Assembly: GCA_963728785.1 (NCBI GenBank)
Contig: CAVSKV010000002.1
Coordinates: 620,001 to 684,000, forward strand
Direction of reading: 5' to 3'
Length of the DNA: 64,000 nucleotides
Origin: JAGWRI01 sp963728785
GTDB lineage: Bacteria; Gemmatimonadota; Gemmatimonadetes; Gemmatimonadales; Gemmatimonadaceae
Made by a program: the position numbers and the translations under genes. Each line of letters starts with the position of its first letter. Position 1 is the first letter of the stretch. The notes beneath the pieces are model-generated. The model made no database searches, was not told where the DNA came from, and worked only from the letters and a program-made list of their open reading frames with translations. Of the stretch, positions 1 to 7,968 are shown one piece after another.

Positions 1-221
1 TCTACCGAATCGGGCGAGATGCCGAGGATGACGGCTTTCGATTTCTTGAATCTTGGGAAGGCATCACGGAACTCGCACGCTTCCACGGTGCAGCCGCTGG
101 TGTCGTCCTTGGGGTAGAAGTAGAGGACGACGGGCTTACCCTTGAGATCCTTGAGCGACAGGCGTACGCCGGTGTCGGTATCGAGGGTGAATGCGGGGGC
201 GGAGGTTCCGGCTTGCGGCAT
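1..221 (-). CDS. bcp: Thioredoxin-dependent peroxiredoxin, Bcp/PrxQ family (3' end cut off)
   Basis: The first 73 codons of a thiol peroxidase that reduces hydrogen and organic peroxides using thioredoxin. The N-terminus reads as a thioredoxin-fold start with the strand VVLYFYPKDDT followed by SGCTVEACEFRD. The first Cys is the expected peroxidatic residue, and the second lies five residues later, the spacing used as resolving Cys in E. coli-type Bcp. The start is ATG at 221. The rest of the gene, about half, lies beyond the left edge. It is divergent from the propeller gene at 362, with 140 bases between them. Confidence 0.9.
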   Translation of the reverse strand, partial: MPQAGTSAPAFTLDTDTGVRLSLKDLKGKPVVLYFYPKDDTSGCTVEACEFRDAFPRFKKSKAVILGISPDSV

Positions 222-361
222 GGCTGGTCGGGTGGCAAATGGACGCGATCCGTCAGGCGCATGGAACAGGAATCGCACCACCTAATGTAATCCGGGAGTC
301 AGGTGACGTCACTCATGTTGATGCCACGACCATCAATCAACCCTCGCCCGGAGTGGGACTC

Positions 362-1372
362 ATGCGTACGTCCAAGTCGCTGTTCATTGCTGCTGCCGCC
401 CTGCTCGTAGCGGCGGCGCCCGCCCAGGGACCCAACTATCACGTCACATCCACACACCTGATCGGCGGCGACGGCGGGTGGGACTACCTCGCGCTCGACG
501 GGCCAAGCCACCGGCTGTTCATCGCTCGCGGCGACCGTGTGATGGTAGTCGATCCGGCATCGGGCAAGGTGCTCGCCGAGATTCCGGGGTTCGATCGCGC
601 CCACGGCATCGCGTTCGTGGACGACGTGGGACGTGCCTTCGCCACCTCGGGCGGAGACAGCGCCATTCGCATCATCGATCTCAAGACACTCAAGGTTACT
701 GGTAAGATCCACGCCGCCGTGGACGACGACGGGATCATCTACGATCCGGGAAGCAAGTACGTGTTCTCGATGAACGGTGACGCCGGTTCGACGTCGATGA
801 TCGACCCGCGGGCCGCCACCAACGTGGCCAACATCGCGCTCACCGGAAAGCCGGAGTTCGGGATCGCCGATGGCGCCGGGCACCTGTACGTGAACATCGA
901 GGACAAGGCAGAAATCGACGAGGTGGACATCGCCGCCAGGAAAGTAACGCGCCACTGGTCGATGGCGCCGTGCACGAGCCCCACCGGGCTGGCGATTGAT
1001 ACGCAGCACCACCGGCTCTTCAGCGGGTGCCGCAGCGGCGTGATGGCCATCTCCGACGTCGTGGCTGGGAAGCTCGTGACCACCGTGCCTATCGGGCAGG
1101 GTGTCGACGCAACGCGGTTCGACGGGAGCACGCAGCTGGCGTTCGCCTCGTGCGGCGACGGCGCCATCACCGTGATCCACGAAGATGCCCCGGATAAGTA
1201 CACCGTGGTTCAGACGGTGAAGACGATGGAGGGCGCACGGACCATGGAACTCGATCCGGCGACGCACACGCTCTATACCGCGTCGGCTGAATTCGGACCG
1301 CGGCCGGCGGGCGGACGCGGACGCCCGTCCGTCAAACCGAATTCGTTCACGCTCCTGACGCTGACCCGGTAA
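362..1372 (+). CDS. Secreted YVTN/YncE-like beta-propeller protein
   Basis: A 336-residue exported protein of repeated beta-propeller blades. The ATG at 362 has a GGAG ribosome-binding site about 8 bases upstream and gives a clean signal peptide (MRTSKSLFIAAAALLVAAAP, cut near APAQG). The open frame runs further upstream but without a signal sequence. Repeats of the type LFIARGDRVMVVDPASGKV and AFATSGGDSAIRIIDLKT are typical YVTN blades. No catalytic domain is visible, so a binding or scaffold role in the periplasm or at the surface is inferred. The C-terminus is rich in Gly, Arg and Pro. Confidence 0.85.
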   Translation: MRTSKSLFIAAAALLVAAAPAQGPNYHVTSTHLIGGDGGWDYLALDGPSHRLFIARGDRVMVVDPASGKVLAEIPGFDRAHGIAFVDDVGRAFATSGGDSAIRIIDLKTLKVTGKIHAAVDDDGIIYDPGSKYVFSMNGDAGSTSMIDPRAATNVANIALTGKPEFGIADGAGHLYVNIEDKAEIDEVDIAARKVTRHWSMAPCTSPTGLAIDTQHHRLFSGCRSGVMAISDVVAGKLVTTVPIGQGVDATRFDGSTQLAFASCGDGAITVIHEDAPDKYTVVQTVKTMEGARTMELDPATHTLYTASAEFGPRPAGGRGRPSVKPNSFTLLTLTR

Positions 1373-1377
1373 CCGAG

Positions 1378-1416
1378 GCCGTCTGACGGCCGGTCAACGG
1401 ACAGCCGTCAGACGGC
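1378..1416. terminator. Bidirectional hairpin terminator between convergent genes
   Basis: A perfect 13-bp inverted repeat, GCCGTCTGACGGC (1378-1390) and GCCGTCAGACGGC (1404-1416), with a 13-base loop. It sits between the convergent propeller gene and argF and includes the argF stop codon. There is only a short T run (TT) on the plus side, so termination efficiency is uncertain. Confidence 0.6.
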
Positions 1417-2370
1417 TTCCCCGCCCATCAGCACGGCCATGATCGCCTTCTGCACGTGGAGGCGGTTCTCGGCCTCATCCCACACACGGCTCTGCGAACC
1501 GTCGATCACGTCGGCCGCCACTTCCTCGCCGCGGTGCGCGGGCAGGCAGTGCAGGAAGATCGCGTCGGGGGCGGCCCTCTTCATGAGCTTGGCGTTCACC
1601 ACGTACTTGGCGAACGCCTTGGCCCGTGTCTTCTGCTCCTGCTCCTGCCCCATCGACGCCCACACGTCGGTGGTCACGACGTTCGCGCCCTCCGCAGCGG
1701 CCATGGGGTCGCGCATCACAGTGATCTTCGCCGTCTTCTTCGCCTCGGCGAGCAGGTGGTCGGCGGGCTCGTAGCCCTCCGGGCAGGCCAGGCGGAGTTC
1801 GAAGCCGAGCCGGCCCGCGGCGTTGATCCACGAGTTGGCCATGTTGTTCCCATCGCCGATCCAGGCGACGACCTTGCCCTCGTAGCTGCCAAGATGCTGC
1901 CGGATCGTGAGCAGGTCAGCCAACACCTGGCAGGGGTGCACCATGTCGGTGAGGCCGTTGATCACCGGGACGCCCGCGTACTGCGCAAGCACCTCGGCGT
2001 CCTGGTGGGCGAAGGTGCGGATCATAATCCCATCCACGTACCGCGACAGCACGCGCGCCGTGTCCGCGATGGGCTCTCCGCGGCCGATCTGGACGTCGCG
2101 CGGCGAGAGGAACAGCGCGTGCCCGCCCAACTGGTACGTGCCGACTTCGAATGAGACCCGCGTGCGCGTGGAGGCCTTCATGAAGATCATGGCCAGCGAC
2201 TTGCCGGCCAGCGGCTCCTTGGTGTAGGCGCCCTTCCGCATCCGCTCGGCCAACGCGAACAAATTGTCGAGTTGGGGACGGGTGAAGTCGGTGATCTGCA
2301 GGAAGTCGCGGTGGGGCGGCTGTGAGTCGGCGGGCAGAAGGGGCGCGGCAGCGGTGACGGGCTTGGCCAT
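1408..2370 (-). CDS. argF: Ornithine carbamoyltransferase
   Basis: A 320-residue cytoplasmic enzyme of arginine synthesis that joins carbamoyl phosphate and ornithine to give citrulline. The carbamoyl-phosphate site STRTR is at residues 67-71, HPCQ at 145-148, the ornithine-binding segment TDVWASMGQE near 234-243, and the catalytic HCLP at 274-277 followed by AHRGEEV. The SMG segment fits ornithine rather than N-acetylornithine as substrate. Length is normal for the family, with about 20 extra residues at the N-terminus. It stands alone, without other arg genes in the window. Confidence 0.96.
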   Translation of the reverse strand: MAKPVTAAAPLLPADSQPPHRDFLQITDFTRPQLDNLFALAERMRKGAYTKEPLAGKSLAMIFMKASTRTRVSFEVGTYQLGGHALFLSPRDVQIGRGEPIADTARVLSRYVDGIMIRTFAHQDAEVLAQYAGVPVINGLTDMVHPCQVLADLLTIRQHLGSYEGKVVAWIGDGNNMANSWINAAGRLGFELRLACPEGYEPADHLLAEAKKTAKITVMRDPMAAAEGANVVTTDVWASMGQEQEQKTRAKAFAKYVVNAKLMKRAAPDAIFLHCLPAHRGEEVAADVIDGSQSRVWDEAENRLHVQKAIMAVLMGGEAV

Positions 2371-2738
2371 GACGGGATGCCAAAGATTGGGGGAGTGAAG
2401 ACAATCTCGAAACTACCGGACGGGGATCAGGCTACGGGAATGGGGCACGGAGGGCTGACACGGCTCCAACTGACGTCTCTACCGGCGCAACCGGGAGATG
2501 AGACTTGGCGGGATCTGAGTGACGCGCCCGCCCCAGCTCACATCACGGCAGCGCTTCCGAACAGGGATCAGTCAAATATGTATCAGAGAATCATCTGACA
2601 CATCCCCTTGGCCGGCAGAGCACACGCTATCGCCCGCCCAGGTGACAAGTCTAGCAAATCCCAAGATCGTTCCATCCGTAGTCCGGATGCAGCCCGTCTG
2701 TCCCGCCCTCTCAACGCGACAGTGGAATTGCCCGGCAC
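2371..2738. other. Divergent intergenic region without a gene
   Basis: 368 bases between the starts of argF (minus) and the lipoprotein-hydrolase gene (plus). It should hold the promoters of both. It contains a locally AT-richer patch around 2570-2600 with a small inverted repeat TCAGA (2583-2587) / TCTGA (2594-2598). I found no convincing -35/-10 pair, ArgR box, RNA gene or conserved short ORF. Confidence 0.5.
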
Positions 2739-4220
2739 ATGATTTCGACACGACGCGCCCTGATCGGAGTAACCGCCGCCCTCCAGTTGGTGACCGGCTG
2801 CGCGGCGACCCTGCCCGTTCGCGTGCTGCCCCGAGGCCAGTCCGAATGGACGGCGTCGGTGGGAGGGCCCTTGATTCCCCACCACGTACCGACCGGGATC
2901 GTTCCGTACGTAGTGGTCGGCAGGATGTGGGGCCGATCGGATGACGTGACGATGAGCGCGGACCTTCACCTGCTGCCCGCAGCATTCGGCGTGGCCGGGG
3001 TGGACGTCGGTCTGGCACGCCGCCTCGTCGCCGCTCGGGGGGCACGCCCCGAGATCACGGGCCAAGCCCAGCTCTATGCGTTCGCCGGGACCGGCGGCGC
3101 CCGTCTCTATCCCAACCTGACGGGGACGGCGAGTTGGGAGGTGACGCCGGGAACCCTGCTCTACGGCGGAACGGCCGTCACGTTTCAGTTCACGGGACCG
3201 TCGGCCGCCATCGCGTCGCCATTGACGGGAGTCCAGCGGGATCTTGGCCGACGATGTGTGCTGCAACTCGAAGGGAAGTGGATGGCCGCGAACGTCGACA
3301 TGCACAGCGGCCTCCTGGAGGGCGAGAATAGCGTCAGTGGCCACGGCGGGCTTTCGCTCCAACTTGGCGTACAGGTACCCTCCGGCACGAACGCGGCTCG
3401 AATGGCGATGACCGTCGTGGTGCTGGTTGCGGGGAACGCCTGCAAGCTTGACACGCTGGTGTTCAACGGCGATGCCGTGGCTGTATACCGCCTGCCAGCC
3501 ACGGTGATTCCCGACTCGCTCCTCCGCGAGGTCAGCTTCCCGTCCGGGAACGAGACCCTGTATGGTTTCTGGCTTCGGCAAGGCGGCTCCGCGCCACGGC
3601 TCACCGTCGTCTTCTCGCACGGGAAGGGCGAAAATCTCGCGGACGAAGCCAAGTGGGCGCATGCCGAACACCTGTGGCAGTCCGGCTTCGACGTGTTGAC
3701 GTATGACTATCGCGGGTTCGGCCGCAGCACCGGGACATCGAAGGACGAAACGACGTTGATCGCCGATGCGTCCGCCGCGCTGACGTTCGCCCTCGCGCAG
3801 CCGGGGGTCACGCTCGGGCGCGTCGTGTCATTCGGGCACTCGATGGGCAGCGATCCGGCAATCGCGCTCGCGGCGGCGAACAGCGGGATACGCGCACTCG
3901 TCGTCGAATCTGGCTTCTCGAATGGACAGGCGATGGCCCAGTGCGCCGATCCGCTGGGGTTCCCGGTTTCGTGGCTCATGCAGGAACCGATGGTGAACAC
4001 AACCCGCATCGCCACGGTGCAGGCGCCCGTTCTCATTCTTCATGGAACCGACGACGTTCAGATTCCGGTGGCGCAGGGGCGTGCCCTCTACGAGGCCGCG
4101 CACGACCCGAAGGAACTCGTCATCGTCCCCGGCGCGGGACACGAAGACGTGGAGCAGGTCATGGGACTGGCGGCGTTCCGGACGCTGATGCAGCAGTTCA
4201 CCAATGCGATTGCGCCCTAG
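2739..4220 (+). CDS. Lipoprotein beta-domain fused to an alpha/beta hydrolase
   Basis: A 493-residue protein in two parts. Residues 1-21 are a lipoprotein signal ending in the lipobox LVTGC, followed by about 200 residues of beta-rich sequence resembling small outer-membrane or surface beta proteins. Residues 222-239 form a second hydrophobic, signal-like segment (MAMTVVVLVAGNACK). After it comes an alpha/beta hydrolase of the Bem46/serine aminopeptidase-like type: VVFSHGKGENL, nucleophile GHSMGS with Ser368, acid at Asp438/439 in HGTDDVQ, and His468 in GAGHEDV. There is no stop or frame change between the halves. Substrate unknown. It looks like two adjacent lipoprotein genes joined in frame. 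Confidence 0.8.
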   Translation: MISTRRALIGVTAALQLVTGCAATLPVRVLPRGQSEWTASVGGPLIPHHVPTGIVPYVVVGRMWGRSDDVTMSADLHLLPAAFGVAGVDVGLARRLVAARGARPEITGQAQLYAFAGTGGARLYPNLTGTASWEVTPGTLLYGGTAVTFQFTGPSAAIASPLTGVQRDLGRRCVLQLEGKWMAANVDMHSGLLEGENSVSGHGGLSLQLGVQVPSGTNAARMAMTVVVLVAGNACKLDTLVFNGDAVAVYRLPATVIPDSLLREVSFPSGNETLYGFWLRQGGSAPRLTVVFSHGKGENLADEAKWAHAEHLWQSGFDVLTYDYRGFGRSTGTSKDETTLIADASAALTFALAQPGVTLGRVVSFGHSMGSDPAIALAAANSGIRALVVESGFSNGQAMAQCADPLGFPVSWLMQEPMVNTTRIATVQAPVLILHGTDDVQIPVAQGRALYEAAHDPKELVIVPGAGHEDVEQVMGLAAFRTLMQQFTNAIAP

Positions 4221-4259
4221 GCCGGCGCAGCCCGCAAGCGACCCAAGCTGAGGGCGGGC

Positions 4260-5705
4260 CTACAGGATGTAGCGCCGGAGGTCTTCGTCTTCGACGATCG
4301 CCTTGAGCTTGTCACGGACGGCCGCGGCGTCCACCACGATTTCCGCCGTGCCGCGGTCGGGCAGTTCGAACAGGGCTTCCTCGAGCTGGGTGGTCATCAC
4401 CGTGTGCAGCCGACGGGCCCCGATGTTCTCCATGCGCTCGTTCACGAGGGCGGCGATGCGCGCGATCTCACGGATGCCGTCCTCGGTGAATGTGAGCTTG
4501 GCCCCCTCCGCTTCGACCAGCGCCGCATACTGCTTGGTGAGCGCGTTCTCCGGCTCCGTCATGATGCGCACGAAGTCGGCTTCGGTGAGTGGCTTGAGTT
4601 CCACGCGGATAGGAAAGCGCCCCTGCAACTCGGGGATGAGATCGCTGGGCTTCGACACATGGAAGGCGCCGGCCGCGATGAACAACACGTGGTCGGTCTT
4701 CACCATGCCGTATTTGGTCTGGACGTTGGAGCCTTCGACGATCGGCAGCAGATCGCGCTGCACCCCCTCGCGCGACACGTCGGGGCCACCCATCTGCGAC
4801 CGTTCCCCGGCGATCTTGTCGATCTCGTCGAGAAAGATGATACCGAGCTTCTCCACGCGCTCGAGGGCATCGGCCGTGACCTCTTCGAGGTCGATGAGTT
4901 TCTCGAACTCCTGTTCCAACAGAATGCGCCTCGCCTCGCTCACCTTGACGGTGCGCTTCTTGTGGCGCTTGGGCAGCATCTCCTTGAGCATGTCGGTGAA
5001 GTTTTCCATCCCCTCGGGCGCGCCCTGCGCCGACAGGACATCGATCATCGGGGCGCGCGGCGTGACCTTGACCTCCACCTCGCGCAACTCGAGCTGGCCG
5101 TCCTTGAGCAGCTGGTGCAGCTTCTCGCGCGTGCGCTGGTGGCGCTCCTGGGCCAGCTCCTGCTCGCGGGTCACGTCGCCCCTGGCCGAGACCACGAATA
5201 CGTTGGCGCCCTCGGCCTCGCCCGACTCGGGGGCCTTGGCCTTGGGCGGCTCGGGCGGCGGGAGCAGCAGATCGAGCAGCCGCTGCTCCACGCGCTCATG
5301 GGCCAGATCCTCGATCTCGGCCTCCCGCTCGGTGCGCACCATGTCGATGGCGCTCTCCACGAGGTCGCGCACCATGGACTCGACGTCGCGTCCCACGTAG
5401 CCAACCTCCGTGAATTTGGAGGCCTCGACCTTGATGAACGGAGCGCCGGCGAGCTTGGAAAGCCGGCGGGCGATCTCCGTCTTGCCGACCCCGGTGGGGC
5501 CGATGAGGATGATATTGTTGGGGGCGATCTCCTCGCGGATGCCGTCGGGGGCGCGCTGGCGGCGCCACCGGTTGCGTAGCGCGATGGCGACGGCCTTCTT
5601 GGCGTCCGCCTGCCCCACGATGTAGCGGTCCAACTCGGCGACGATCTGGCGCGGGGTCAGATCGGCGAGGCGGGCGAGGACTTGTTCGGTATGGTTGGTC
5701 GGCAT
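4260..5705 (-). CDS. hslU: ATP-dependent protease ATPase subunit HslU
   Basis: The 481-residue AAA+ unfoldase of the HslUV (ClpYQ) protease, which feeds unfolded proteins into HslV. The segment TPRQIVAELDRYIVGQ at residues 17-32 is typical. Walker A is GPTGVGKT at 69-76 and Walker B is IIFLDEIDKI. The pore/I-domain region has a charged, Pro-rich insert (PPPEPPKAKAPESGE). The C-terminus ends in RRYIL, the type of tail that docks into HslV. It follows hslV by 66 bases. Confidence 0.97.
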   Translation of the reverse strand: MPTNHTEQVLARLADLTPRQIVAELDRYIVGQADAKKAVAIALRNRWRRQRAPDGIREEIAPNNIILIGPTGVGKTEIARRLSKLAGAPFIKVEASKFTEVGYVGRDVESMVRDLVESAIDMVRTEREAEIEDLAHERVEQRLLDLLLPPPEPPKAKAPESGEAEGANVFVVSARGDVTREQELAQERHQRTREKLHQLLKDGQLELREVEVKVTPRAPMIDVLSAQGAPEGMENFTDMLKEMLPKRHKKRTVKVSEARRILLEQEFEKLIDLEEVTADALERVEKLGIIFLDEIDKIAGERSQMGGPDVSREGVQRDLLPIVEGSNVQTKYGMVKTDHVLFIAAGAFHVSKPSDLIPELQGRFPIRVELKPLTEADFVRIMTEPENALTKQYAALVEAEGAKLTFTEDGIREIARIAALVNERMENIGARRLHTVMTTQLEEALFELPDRGTAEIVVDAAAVRDKLKAIVEDEDLRRYIL

Positions 5706-5771
5706 GGGAAGCGCAATCCGGCACGCGCGACGACGGCGGACGGAGCGTCCGCGGCGCCGGCGACGTCCGGC

Positions 5772-6311
5772 TCAGGCGTCGAGGACGGTTATGTTTGTAT
5801 TAGTATAGATGCAGATTTCGCCGGCGATCTGGAGGCTACGCTCGACGATTTCGCGCGGGGTGAGCTGCGTGTTGGCGGCTAGCGCGCGGGCCGCCGACAG
5901 GGCGTATGCGCCGCCCGACCCGATGGCCAGGATGCCGTCGTCGGGCTCGATCACCTCGCCGGTGCCGGAGATGATGTATCCGTTGTTGACGTCCGCCACG
6001 ATGAGCAGGGCCTCGAGGCGACGCAGCACGCGGTCGCTGCGCCATTCCTTGGCCAGTTCGACCACGGCGCGCGGCAGGTTGCCCGGGAAGCGGGTGAGCT
6101 TCTCCTCGAACTTGTCGAACAGCGTAAGGGCATCGGCCACCGAACCGGCGAAGCCGGTGAGCAGCTTGCCGCCCTGCATGGCGCGCACCTTCTGCGCCTT
6201 GGCCTTCATGACGGTGTCGCCGACGGTCACCTGTCCATCGCCGCCAAGAGCGACCTTCCCGTCGCGGCGAACGGCGAGAATGGTGGTGGCACGGATGGTC
6301 GGGAGTGGCAT
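5772..6311 (-). CDS. hslV: ATP-dependent protease proteolytic subunit HslV
   Basis: The 179-residue threonine peptidase partner of HslU. The active-site core ATTILAVRR places the catalytic Thr at residue 9 after an 8-residue propeptide (MPLPTIRA). In most HslV proteins only the initiator Met precedes the Thr, so processing here would need more than Met removal, or a different start. The GGDGQVT segment and the sequence through LIVADVNNGYIISGTGEV and IGSGGAYALSAARAL are standard. It is upstream of hslU in the same direction. Confidence 0.96.
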   Translation of the reverse strand: MPLPTIRATTILAVRRDGKVALGGDGQVTVGDTVMKAKAQKVRAMQGGKLLTGFAGSVADALTLFDKFEEKLTRFPGNLPRAVVELAKEWRSDRVLRRLEALLIVADVNNGYIISGTGEVIEPDDGILAIGSGGAYALSAARALAANTQLTPREIVERSLQIAGEICIYTNTNITVLDA

Positions 6312-6351
6312 GGGAGAAAGATAGCGCCCCCTCCCAAGGGGCGGGGCCGGC

Positions 6352-6921
6352 CTACCAAATGCCTGGAATCAGGGCACTTACCCGCCGGCGGTAGTCGGCG
6401 TACCGATCGCCGAATTCTTCGAGCATGAACCGCTCCTCGGACGGCCATTTGATCCGCCAGGCCACGATCCCCAACACGACCGCCAGAAGGCCCCGGACCT
6501 CTCCCATGGCGATCGCTGTGCCGAGCAGCGCCAGCGTAATGCCCGAGTAGATGGGGTGGCGCACGATGCGGTACGGGCCGTGGAGCACCAGTTCGTGGTC
6601 GGCCTTGATGGTCACGTCGCCGCTCCAATTGCGGCCAATGGTGAACCGGGCCCAGAGCGCAAAGCCGATGCCGGCGGCCGTGATCGCGACGCCTGCCCAG
6701 ACGAGCCCCGCGCTCGGCTTGGCGAATCGCCAGGCGAGCCAGCTGACCGCGAACCGCCGAGACGACAGGAGCACGACCGCACTGCCGAGGAGCGCCAGCT
6801 GGACCAGCCGAGGTCCGATGCCCTGGCGGCGGACCGAGTGCTTGCTGGTGAAGGCTCCGATGAGCCAGACGACCAGGATGAGAGTCCAGAGATCACGGAG
6901 CAATGACGCGGCGCGCGGCAT
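6352..6921 (-). CDS. Membrane methyltransferase, isoprenylcysteine carboxyl methyltransferase (ICMT)-like
   Basis: A 189-residue integral membrane protein with about five hydrophobic segments and the C-terminal signature of the ICMT/phospholipid methyltransferase group: HGPYRIVRHPIYSG near 115-128, then EERFMLEEFGDRYADYRRRV. These segments bind S-adenosylmethionine in the family. The bacterial substrate is unknown; true prenylcysteine is unlikely. It lies between xerC and hslV, where other genomes have no gene. Confidence 0.85.
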   Translation of the reverse strand: MPRAASLLRDLWTLILVVWLIGAFTSKHSVRRQGIGPRLVQLALLGSAVVLLSSRRFAVSWLAWRFAKPSAGLVWAGVAITAAGIGFALWARFTIGRNWSGDVTIKADHELVLHGPYRIVRHPIYSGITLALLGTAIAMGEVRGLLAVVLGIVAWRIKWPSEERFMLEEFGDRYADYRRRVSALIPGIW

Positions 6922-7017
6922 GGATGTCGGGTGATGGTGACAGACACAACGGACATGGAGCGGCCGCAGTTTCGGCCCGGCGCCCCGCGTGCACGGACGG
7001 CTACGGCCCGCTGCCCG

Positions 7018-7968
7018 TCAGGCCCGTGGGTGCGACTTGCTGTAGACCTCTTTCAGCCGCTCCACGCTCGTGTGGGTGTAGATCTGTGTCGTGCTGATCG
7101 ACGCGTGGCCGAGCAGTTCCTGCACAGCCCGCAGGTCGGCTCCGGCATCCAACAGATGGGTGGCGAATGTATGTCGCAGGGAATGGGTGCTGAGACCCGC
7201 CTCCTCGTCGACCTGCGACAGGAACTTCGTCATGATCTTCTGCACCGCACGCGCTGTGAGCCGCTTGCCGGTACGCCCCACGAACAAGGCGCGCCGGTCG
7301 ACCTTGCCCCCGAGCCGGCCGTTCACCTGGTCCCGCTTCGATTCGTAGTTCCGTATGGCGAGCTGGGCATGGTCGCCCACCGGCACGATTCGTTCCTTGC
7401 GCCCCTTGCCCCGCACTTTGACCTGCTGAGAGATGAGGTCGACGTCGGGCCGGTTGAGCCCCTGAAGCTCCGAGAGGCGCATACCGGTGGAATAGAACAG
7501 CTCGAGGATGGCGAGGTTACGCACGTCCTCGAACCGCCCCTCCACGGCTCGGACCTCCGCCATCTGGAACAGCAGGTCGATCTGTGCTCGGTCGAGATAC
7601 CCGGGCAGATGCTTCTCCTGCTTGGGTGCGCCGACGGCCCGCGCCGGGTTGGACGCCACGATGTCGTTGAGCGCCAGGAACCGATAGAACCCGCGCACGG
7701 CGCTGAGCGTGCGCGCGATGGATCGCTTGGAGAGCCTGCGCCGGGTGAGAAAGGCGAGAAAGCCGCGCATCGCCAGCCGGTCCACGCCCTGCCAGCTCCA
7801 GGCACCGCCCCCATAGTAGCCCGCCAGGAATTCCGTGAAGTCGTGCAGGTCCCGCCGGTATGCCTTGATCGTGTTCGGAGAGACGTCGCGCTCCTTGGCG
7901 AGGTGAGTGAGGTAGTCCTCCACCTCCACCGGCATGGCGCCGGCGCCGACAGCCGGGTTGCCGCTCAC
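7018..7968 (-). CDS. xerC: Tyrosine recombinase XerC/XerD
   Basis: A 316-residue site-specific recombinase expected to resolve chromosome dimers at dif. The N-terminal SAM-like core-binding domain spans about residues 13-105 and the catalytic domain 120-310. All catalytic residues are visible: Arg164 (STGMRLSEL), Lys188 (VRGKGRKER), His262 and Arg265 (THSLRHTFATHLL), His288 (LGHASISTTQ) and Tyr297 (IYTHTS). The ATG at 7968 overlaps the trmFO stop as ATGA, which supports this start over the Met at residue 12. XerC is preferred over XerD from gene order; the family call is firm. Confidence 0.93.
   Translation of the reverse strand: MSGNPAVGAGAMPVEVEDYLTHLAKERDVSPNTIKAYRRDLHDFTEFLAGYYGGGAWSWQGVDRLAMRGFLAFLTRRRLSKRSIARTLSAVRGFYRFLALNDIVASNPARAVGAPKQEKHLPGYLDRAQIDLLFQMAEVRAVEGRFEDVRNLAILELFYSTGMRLSELQGLNRPDVDLISQQVKVRGKGRKERIVPVGDHAQLAIRNYESKRDQVNGRLGGKVDRRALFVGRTGKRLTARAVQKIMTKFLSQVDEEAGLSTHSLRHTFATHLLDAGADLRAVQELLGHASISTTQIYTHTSVERLKEVYSKSHPRA

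Noticed and set aside
4230..4259. GCCCGC/GCGGGC repeat between the hydrolase gene and hslU as a terminator
   Set aside because: Only 6 bp with an 18-base loop and no T run; not convincing.
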